From Anas platyrhynchos (Eukaryota > Chordata > Aves > Anseriformes > Anatidae): a DNA stretch of 64,000 nt. Positions 55,901 to 64,000 of this stretch are shown here, one piece after another. Made by a program: the position numbers and the translations under genes. Each line of letters starts with the position of its first letter. Position 1 is the first letter of the stretch. Location: positions 7,039,001 through 7,103,000 of the forward strand of contig NC_092607.1 in the NCBI RefSeq assembly GCF_047663525.1, read 5' to 3'. A model generated the notes under the pieces. That model was not told the origin of the DNA and made no database searches. It saw only the letters and a list, made by a program, of their open reading frames with translations.

Positions 55901-56240
55901 CCGCAGTGCCGAGAAGGCCGGGGGGGCAGCTTCTCCCCAAAACCCTGCCAAAATCCTCCCCGGCCACAGCTGCCGAAGAACCGACCCACCTGGCGCAGAC
56001 CTGGCGCAGGTCAGCCCGGACACATGGCTTGGAGAAGCGACCCCAGCCCCAGACACGTGCCCAGGTACCTACAGAAGTGCTGGCAGAGGCCAGAAGAGGC
56101 CCACCTCGCCTCCAGCCGCAGCTGGAAGCCCCCCCTGCATTTATTGCCCCCACCCCAGCAGCAGCAGCGAGCTCCATCCCAGCTCCGCCGCCCCGTCCTC
56201 CCTCCGGCACCGCGGGGGGAACTCTGACAGGATAATGAAG
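52991..56240. other. Upstream spacer, GC-rich
   Basis: No recognisable gene. It alternates GC-rich sequence with A/T homopolymers (53590-53640, 54300-54320, 54890-54920). GATA-type TTATC motifs cluster at about 55100-55140 and 55400. Confidence 0.45.
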
Positions 56241-57350
56241 AGTTGCACGGTGTACTATAAAAAGGCAATTAGACAAACTGCTGGATGGGGACCAGCTCCC
56301 GTGACCTAGTTAATAGCTCGGGGAATTTCAGGAGGGTAGGGAAGGAAAATGGAGCCGTGGCAGCGCGCTGCACAGGGCGAGCGGGGCTGGAGGAAGAAGG
56401 GCTGCAGCCGGCAGCCTGAGCCCCCCCGGGAAAGCAGCCCCACGAGCATGGAGCTGACAGCCCTGCCCCAGGTCACACCTTGCCCTTCTTGCACATTTTC
56501 AGTCCTTGCTGTCTGGGTATTCGGGGTGAAGATGCTGCATGTGGTATAAACGTTCACTCACGATGCTGCTTGGTTCGTACCTGGGGTCTTGGGGAGGCTG
56601 AATTCATTCGCAGGATGGTTTCCGAGTCAGAGACAATTAACTGTAGGCTGAATTATAATTGCCATGGAAATGCATGATGGAATAACATCCAAAAGGAAAG
56701 TCTCCAGGAGAATGCCCATAATGGATGGGTTGGATTTATTTTTTTTTCTTTTACTGAGCACAAAATGGCTGCCCAAACTGCAGAGACATAAAACAAAGAG
56801 CAGGCGAAGGGCTGTGATACTGGCACCACAGATTAACACAGTTTGTGGTTTAGCCCAGGAGAAAATCCACCTGAAGAATCCATAAAAACTAAATAAAGGC
56901 TTCTTGATCTGACCTCAGTGTTTGCAAACAGGGATCTATAAGAGGGAGACGACCTGTGCAGGAATTTCTGTGACTGCCACATCCCAGAAGAGCCACGATA
57001 AACCCTGATCATCTATAGACTAAACATTTATCATCATCTGACCACAACATGTTCTTAACGATACTTCCAATAAGTTGGAATTAAATTTAACTCAGAGTTT
57101 GGCTTTATTGTTGTCATAAAAATTAAGTGATAGTTATTGGTTACTTGCGATGCCAAATTCCCAGGTCTCTACACGAGCAGTACTGGTCCCATGAGCTTGA
57201 CTTCCATTGACATAATATCCAAAGCGCCGTCACTGTTAACTATGAAGGTATGTACACACACTTGTGTTTCACAGAGATGATTACAAACTAGGGAAGAGCA
57301 TGCTTTGTGTGTGCCAAGATTTTCATTTCAACTTTTAAACAAAAAGCCCT
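56241..57350. promoter_or_regulatory. AT-rich island, candidate enhancer
   Basis: A sharp drop in GC inside GC-rich flanks, with motifs of known type: a TATA-like TATAAAAAGG (56257-56266), homeodomain cores (CAATTAACTG, TATAATTG) and an X-box-like ATTGCCATGGAAAT at about 56656. No open frame of note. Function is inferred from composition only. Confidence 0.3.
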
Positions 57351-60300
57351 CCTCTCCTGCAGCTGTAGACTCCAAGTGCTGCTTTCCAAAACTGAATCAG
57401 CCCAGCTCTCTTCCTGCAGCATGAATTTGAGTTTGTGTAGGGATTATTTTGGGGGTGTGATTTCAAATTGAGTCCCAGTGGCTGCAGCCTGTCGTTGAAG
57501 ACCCTGTGGCCATGGCCACACATGTATCCTTGCCCCCTGCCTCTTGACCCCAGCCCTGCTGCCCGCTGCAGGCTCAGCTCCTGTTCAGCAGCACCCAGTC
57601 CCAGCCTGGATCCGGCCCCGCTGCCCAGTCCTGTGCCTGGGCACTGAGGCTTCAAAGCAGGGCAGAAAAGCTGCTGTAATGGACAGGGGCTGGGCTGCAA
57701 AGGAAATTCCTTCCCATACGGTCTGTAGTGAGATTATATCCCAGTAATGAAGATTTTTTTTATCCTGTATATTTATCACATGATTTAAAATTATTTTTTC
57801 TTATTTTTTTAAGGCCGTGCAGGCTCTTGCAGGGCCTTACAGAGCAGAGCAGCAGTGCTGGCAGCCTGCTCGCCTTTGGGGCTCAATTTCAACGAGGTCC
57901 ATCCCCATCTGCTCCTTTGCCTTCTCCCTTTTGTGCCCGGTTCTGACAGCAGCACAACAACCACACGGGCGGGCACCCGCTCCTCCCGCCAGCACCGTCC
58001 CGGCACGTCGGGCTCATGGCTCTGAGGGCGGCTCCTGCCAGCACGACCATGCAGCCCACACGCAGAGGTTGCTGTTTCCAAACCCACAGCCTCCACGTGC
58101 TGGTGTCAGCAAGTATTTCTTGCCAGAAGCCAAAATTAAAAGCCACATAGGGGAAGCAGTCAAGGTCAGGGCCGCACAAGGCGTAAGGAAAAGCAAGGAG
58201 CGCAGTGAGGCACGGCACTGCGCCATCCGAAGGGAAAGGCAGCTCAGCCCCTCATCAGTGCCACAACATCCTGCTGCTGGAGGGGATGACCCAAAATGTC
58301 GGGCTGTGCTGGAGGTCACCAGTCCGCTGTGGGCCTGCTTCCAGCGGGAGAGATTTGGGTGCTGGTGGGCACGGGCTGGGGGCTGCGCTCGGCTCCTGCA
58401 GCGCAGGCAGAGCACCACTCTTAAAAAATAAAGCAAACATCAGTGACTTGTTTTGCAGAAAGGTTCCTCACACGTTGCCCTCTTTCTCCTCACACGTATC
58501 CATGTGATCTGGGTGATCTGCAGCACTGGGGAATCCGCAGGGCCCCAGGACAGGTGGTTCAGCAGGATTCCTGCAGCAGAAGCAGCCGTTTGGGCCCGGA
58601 CCACGAGGGCACGCACAGGCTCTGCCTGATGGCAGCCTCCTCACCAACAGGGGCTGAGTCCCAGGCCTGTGCCTTTATCATGAGGAGCATTCACTTTATG
58701 CTTTAGCCATTGGCTCTGATTCCATTTTAAATACTCTTTTCTTCCAGCTTGAAAACCATTATTATTATAATTATATTTTCTTGGGTGTCAGTTTTTGCTT
58801 CTGTTTTGTTTGTTTGTTTGTTTTGTTTTGTTTTGTTTTTCTTTCTATTTTGTTTGTTTTGTTCTTTTTGGATTTTCTTCTCTCTCAGATTGGTTTTATT
58901 TTACCTCTACAAAAGAGGCAGTGCAACACATGCTCCCCATGCATTTCTGCTCCTTCTCAGTGAGAGAAACCCCAGGGCTGATCCCAGCCCCTGCAGCCAT
59001 TCGGGTCACACTGCAGGTTTCATAGGGGTTTTACCTTCCCATGCTGTTGTCCTTCCACCTTATCTCACACCACAAGTTCAAATGAGGGGAATCCTGCTGC
59101 TGTCATTGCTCTTCCCCCACCGCTATCAGCATCGCCTTCTCCACGGGGGAGCTCTGGGCAGGAGGGGGACGCACTGCTTGTGTCCCATGAAAGAGGGGCT
59201 GAGACCCCAATGTAACAAAGACCCAGATGTGCAAGTCTGGATCCCAGAGCTGCTTTGAGGTGTCTGTGCGTGCTGCTGTGGCCCAGCTGTGTTATTCCTC
59301 CTGTAGGCAGGTGCCCCGCAGCGCCAGCACCTCTGTGAAAGCTCCTTCCCTGCTCTGGCACTGGGGCTGCTCTGGCATGGGATCCTCCGAGGCTCCAGGC
59401 ACTGCTCCTGCCCTGCACAGTGATCCGGGGGTCTTCGGATACAGGAGCCAGTCTTTGAGCCGTATTTATGACCTTCCATTCATTTACACCTTGGTTTAGA
59501 CCTCTGCAGATGTGTACCGGAATAGTCATTGCTCAGGGGAGCCTTAAGAAGGCACAAAGCCCTTCAACTTTGAAGACAGCAGCCCATAAACTCAAAGGAT
59601 TACTATCAAGCGGTTGTTAGAGTAAACCTTTTGGCATCATGACAGCATCTTCTTTTAATAGAAAAGTACTTCTTAAGCAATTTAGTTAATTTGATTTATA
59701 AAAAAATAATAGAAATTTGGAGAGTGTAAAACCTCAGGAAAAGAACAGCAGGGAAGGCAGCTCTGTGATTACCTCCCCCTGCACACACACAAATTATGGC
59801 TGGGATAAATTAGCCTTAAAGGTACTGCCACTTCTCCGTGGAGCACCTGAGAAAGCTGAGTGTGAAGTGCTGCGAGCCTGGGAAAGGAGAAGCTGTGCGA
59901 ACTGAGAGCAGGATCGTGGTTTGGGAGCTCCCTCCTGGTCCTGAACTCCCTGATGTTTGGGTTCATTTACTGACTAAATGTGGTTGTGCTGGGTGAAGAC
60001 CCTGCAGACCCATTCCCCTCTCACCACCACTTTCCCACCCCAGGAGGTGCTGCTCAGGACGTCCCCTGAAGGTGCTCTCTGACAGGCAACTGCAGAGGAG
60101 TTCGAAGCTGCCAGCTCTGATAAATGGATGTGGAATTATCCCTGCCCTTCTTTTTCTCCACTTTCACTCAGGGCTCTGCTCACTGGGTCCTGGTCACTGT
60201 GACCTTGCAAGTCCCCATGCCGCAGGCAAGCCACCAGGAGAAACACCTCCCGAGTCAGACCTAATGTTGCTTCAGACCATCACCTTGGTTCCTCAGTTCT

Positions 60301-60660
60301 GTTTGTACCCATCAGTCGAAGCTTCCTGAGGAAATTCAACCTTAAAATGATTTTTCCATTAACCTTCCCCATAGGAAGCTTCCTGGGAGAATGATAAAGC
60401 GGTCACCTTGAAAACAGCTCGGACGGCAGCTGAACAGAGGTCAGGCACCAGCCCAAAGGTGGCATCCAGCTGCGGTGACAGCCGAGGAGAGAGCAGCCAA
60501 GGAGCAAACATTGTTGGAAGAAAGTTCTGGAAAGCTCAGCTGCCGAGCAGGCTGGGGCTGCGAGCAGGTCGCCCACATCCCCTGGAGCTCAGGTGGTGCC
60601 CGGCAAGGAGACGGAGGTGGAGGTGTCCGCAGAGCTGTCACCGGGGCTGAAAGCAGGGAG
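57351..60660. other. Upstream spacer
   Basis: No recognised gene. It contains a (TTTG)n/(TTTTG)n stretch at about 58803-58840 and an AT-rich block at 59600-59720. Long frames at 57.8-58.4 kb look fortuitous. Confidence 0.45.
58803..58840. repeat. (TTTG)n/(TTTTG)n microsatellite
   Basis: TTTG units passing into TTTTG units. Confidence 0.9.
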
Positions 60661-60943
60661 ATAAGTCAATAATTGGGTAATCAGCAGCCTCTTACTTTCC
60701 TAATGAACCCGTAGGACAGGGATTTCCCCCGGCGCCCTCCCTCTCCTTTCCTGGAGCTCATCTTTCACTTTGTCGTGCAATTCCCTGCTGGCCAGCCGCA
60801 GCCTGCCGCGCTCCTTTCCCATTACACACTCGGCTGAGCCGAGGACGAAAGGGCCCCGGATTCCAGCGAGAAGGTAATTAATTGACTTTCCACTCTCGTT
60901 GCTATGCGGCAAAGGTGGAAGCTGCAGCAGCTACAGTTCATCC

Positions 60944-60961
60944 CTAATCCTGGAGGATTAG
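60944..60961. promoter_or_regulatory. Inverted pair of bicoid-class (OTX/PITX) sites
   Basis: CTAATCC-TGGA-GGATTAG is a perfect inverted repeat of the K50 homeodomain site TAATCC. It lies 8.9 kb upstream of SLC32A1 beside a TAATTAATTGA stretch (60876-60886) and a GTTGCTATGCGGCAA X-box-like motif (about 60898). Confidence 0.45.
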
Positions 60962-63900
60962 TCGTGAGCGGCAGCGTTACGGAGGCGATCGGCTGGACAC
61001 GGCGAGGGACCAGGAGCCCTGGGTGGCATCGGCCACGTGTGGGTACCTGCAGAGCTCCTCCTGGGTGCCCTTTCTGCTTTAAACTCACAACGTGGGTAGA
61101 GATCATGGCCCCTGAGCCATCCCTCGGCGTGCTCCAGGCAGAAGCAACAGCACTGTCCAAGGCTGTAGGCAAAATCCACGGTGGCTCTCCCCATCCCCAG
61201 CGAGCACCTTCCCTTGCGCAAGCAGGGCGCTGCGCCTCCAGGGCGCCCAGACCAGCTCCCTGGTGCCATGGCATAGGGAATTCTACCAGAATTCCTTAAA
61301 CAGTCATTCCTCAGCTTAAAACATTAAAGATAATTCTCTGCAGCAGAGACAGGACAGCTCGCATGTGGAAAATCATTGGTATGTTGGAAATGTGTGCGAA
61401 TTTCCACGCTAAACACAGCGAAAACAAGTTGTGCTCTCTTCAGCAGCAGTGATGAGTAGCTGGACAAAAATAGACCAGTTCTGGTACTGGAAGAGCTAGT
61501 AACACACAGGAATGCTTTCCTACTAAGCTTTATAAAGCCTGTAGTAAACCTGAGTAAGAGAGCAACTGTTTCATTAATCGTGCAAGAGAACTTATTCTCC
61601 CCAAGCTATGCATTTCTCTGATGGTTTGCAATTCCGCTTTGTAAACACCTTTGAAGCCCTATTTTAAAGGTGTGCAGCCCACCTGCAGCACCCAGTCCCC
61701 CCCATCCGCTGTGCATCTGGTGCTGCATCCGTCCACGCTGCCATTTAATCCACTTGAGCATATTTGTGGTCGAGATCTAAGGAGACCTGATAAGGAAGGG
61801 TTACCTAGGAGGGGAGGTGCCAGCAGACCCAGGGGTCTCCAAGCGGTGCAGGGAGAGGACGTGCTCACTGGGACAGGTGAGACTCAGAACCCGAGCTGCT
61901 ATTTGGGCACGTCCATCCACACCGGGGCTTCTCCACACACTGGAATTTGGGGAATTCACTGGGGCTCCCCCGAGCAATCAGCGGCTGCCCCCTGATTTCT
62001 CACTTCCCTGCAGTGCGATGCCTCCAGCCCCGCCAGGACCTGACGCGCTATTTGCACGAGAAGGTCAGCAGCAGAGCAAATATTTGCCTTTCCTGTGTCT
62101 CATTCAGGGCTTTAAAAGAATTAAAGTTGTATTTTATGATCAAATCTGTATCTCTCTCTCTTCTTCAGTTCCTTTTACTGTCAGGCAGTCTCCTTTGATT
62201 TTCAGTGAGCAACAACGCAGTGTGAGAACACACAAACACAAAATGTGCCAGGTTCCAAACCTGCGTCCTAGTGATAGCACCAAAAAGCATCATTTTAACC
62301 TAATGTTTCTGGCTGTCAGCATCACCTTACACACAGTTGACATGGACTGAAATGTAAGGCGACCTGTTTGGGAAGATGCTGCCACAGCCCCGTGGAGCAG
62401 GAGGCAGCCAGGATGACAGCAGTGTTACCAACGAGGGGCGCGGGGTGTCCGAGCAGATCAAGAAGTCACTGGCCCTGGGGTGAAATCCGCGAGATCCCCG
62501 TCTGCTTGCAAAGTCAGGGCCAGCTTCAAATCTACTCCACCTGTAAAAGCATGAGGCTTGAGCCTGAGTCTCACCCTGCTTTGGTTCTGCACAGGCGGTG
62601 CGCACACGGAGCTGTGAACGTGCCTCGGCTGCTGCTGTGCTCCAACAGCACCAGGAGGAAAAGCACTGCTAAGGGTGGCTGCTGACTGCGCACGGCCAGG
62701 TCAAGGCAGACCCATCTTCACCTTTCTGAAATCCCTACAGAGCCCTAAAAGCAACATCCTTCAGTATTCTTTGAGCATCATGAATGACCTTATTCATCCC
62801 GATGTGCTGTTTACCCTGAAACCTACTGAAGGTGACTTGCCAGCAGCTGGTTTTTGTGATCCTCACAAACCACGTGGCTGCACAGTCGGCACTACAGCAG
62901 CAGAGAAGCGTGCAGGCAGTAACAGCATCCCATGGAGCTATTTTCAGATGTTCCCAACCGCCCTCTGCATCACCATGGATGAGGGATTTCTGCTTGCATC
63001 ATCACCAACATTAAATGTATTTACCTGCATAATAGCCGTGCTTCCCTCTCTCCTCCCCACCAGTTTGCTATCAGGAATGGCAATAGAGCTCCGAGATGCA
63101 CTCCAGAGATACTGAAAAAAAAAAAATCAAAGCTAAGCTATTTTGTTGTTCGAACATTTAACACTTCACACAGATTTCAGCAGTTTGGAATTTGCAGCAC
63201 ACTGCGGCCCGAGGCTGAGAAGAGGCATTTCTGAATGGGCACACACCCTGCTGCAGGGCACCGTGCTTGGGGGAAGCAGGTTTATTGCCCGAGCCATTAC
63301 AAAATGAGTTGTTCTCTAACATGTGGAGTTGACAAAACGCCTGTGTGTGCCCCGTACGTACACAAAACTGCTATATGTACAAATACAGTGGCTATAGTAG
63401 ACTGCTTTTTATTTTATTTTTCCCCAGGGAGTGAGCTGGCCTGTTATGCCCCTAAATTCTCCCTGGGGCTCTTCTCTGTTTGCTGCTGGGCAGATAGGGG
63501 AGTTGCAGCCATTCAACATCCACCCTATGTGCCCCAGTGGCCCCCTTGCTCTGAGGTTCACCCTGCTCTTTTGGGGCCAGGAATGCCAAGCAGCAAGCCC
63601 CGACTCACACCGTTCAGCAACACGGAGCCAAGCAGGCTCGGAGCTCTGAGGCCGGAGCATTTTGCCGTGCTGCCGATATGCTGCGCAGGTGATGTATGGA
63701 CGGAGAGCCAGACATGAGGCGTACACAGAGCAGGGGGCTGCGATGATGTAGATAGCAGGCCCGAAGCAGCAGGAGCCGTCGGGGACTCGTTCCTTGCCTT
63801 ATCTCTCTCTCCCAGTGGCCACCGTCGGCTTGGCCGTTCCCGACGGCAGGTCCCAGGAGGACGCGGCCGCCAGCGCCGCCGCCTGATAAGGGACCACGGC

Positions 63901-64000
63901 CGCGTGTCGTGCGTCTTTCCCTACACGCATCGCGCAGACACAGCGGGCGTTGTGCCTTTCTGAGAGCTGAGGAGACGCGGGAGAAAGCAGATGCAAACGA
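60962..64000. other. Right-end spacer
   Basis: No recognised gene. AT-rich blocks at 61280-61660 and 62090-62350 could be conserved elements. The last 250 bases are CpG-rich with a GATA motif (CTGATAAGGG at about 63881) and may be the edge of another promoter. Confidence 0.35.

Noticed and set aside
57817-58431. 204-codon plus-strand frame
   Set aside because: No family resemblance, no splice or start context, and overlapping frames open on the other strand.

Overview
The window is avian nuclear DNA. Evidence: split genes with GT-AG introns and vertebrate orthologues, CR1 LINE 3' tails ending in the typical TTCTATGATT-like sequence, compact introns, GC-rich CpG-island promoters and GC-rich minisatellites typical of a bird microchromosome. 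The MYBL2 protein is very close to what I recall of chicken B-Myb, so a galliform or close relative is likely. The species itself cannot be settled from the sequence.

Layout, left to right: MYBL2 on the minus strand (exons 1-13, about 1.7-14.6 kb; the conserved last exon is not recognisable and probably lies left of the window). A plus-strand, unrecognised 260-codon ORF at 15.5-16.3 kb sits head-to-head with MYBL2. IFT52 is complete on the minus strand (13 coding exons, 19.2-29.6 kb, 439 aa). SGK2 is complete on the minus strand (12 coding exons from the conserved start, 31.4-38.4 kb, 364 aa, with a possible in-frame N-terminal extension from two exons near 39.5 kb). About 9 kb of repeat-bearing spacer follows. 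SLC32A1 (VGAT) is on the minus strand (two coding exons, 49.8-52.1 kb, 521 aa). From 52.1 to 64 kb I found no recognisable gene, only GC-rich promoter sequence, minisatellites and AT-rich islands that may be regulatory.

The four named genes all point left and do unrelated jobs: a cell-cycle transcription factor, an intraflagellar-transport B subunit, an AGC kinase, and the vesicular GABA/glycine transporter. SGK2-IFT52-MYBL2 is the order known from human chromosome 20q13. In human, SLC32A1 lies several megabases away, so the SGK2-SLC32A1 junction (about 39.6-48.9 kb) marks a rearrangement.

I found no wholly new system. The items most worth a second look are: the SGK2 N-terminal extension; the E2F/CHR-type element in the MYBL2 promoter; the G-rich repeat in MYBL2 intron 1; a protein-like ORF in the IFT52 3' region; the missing MYBL2 last exon; the unrecognised plus-strand ORF; and an inverted pair of bicoid-class homeodomain sites at 60.95 kb.
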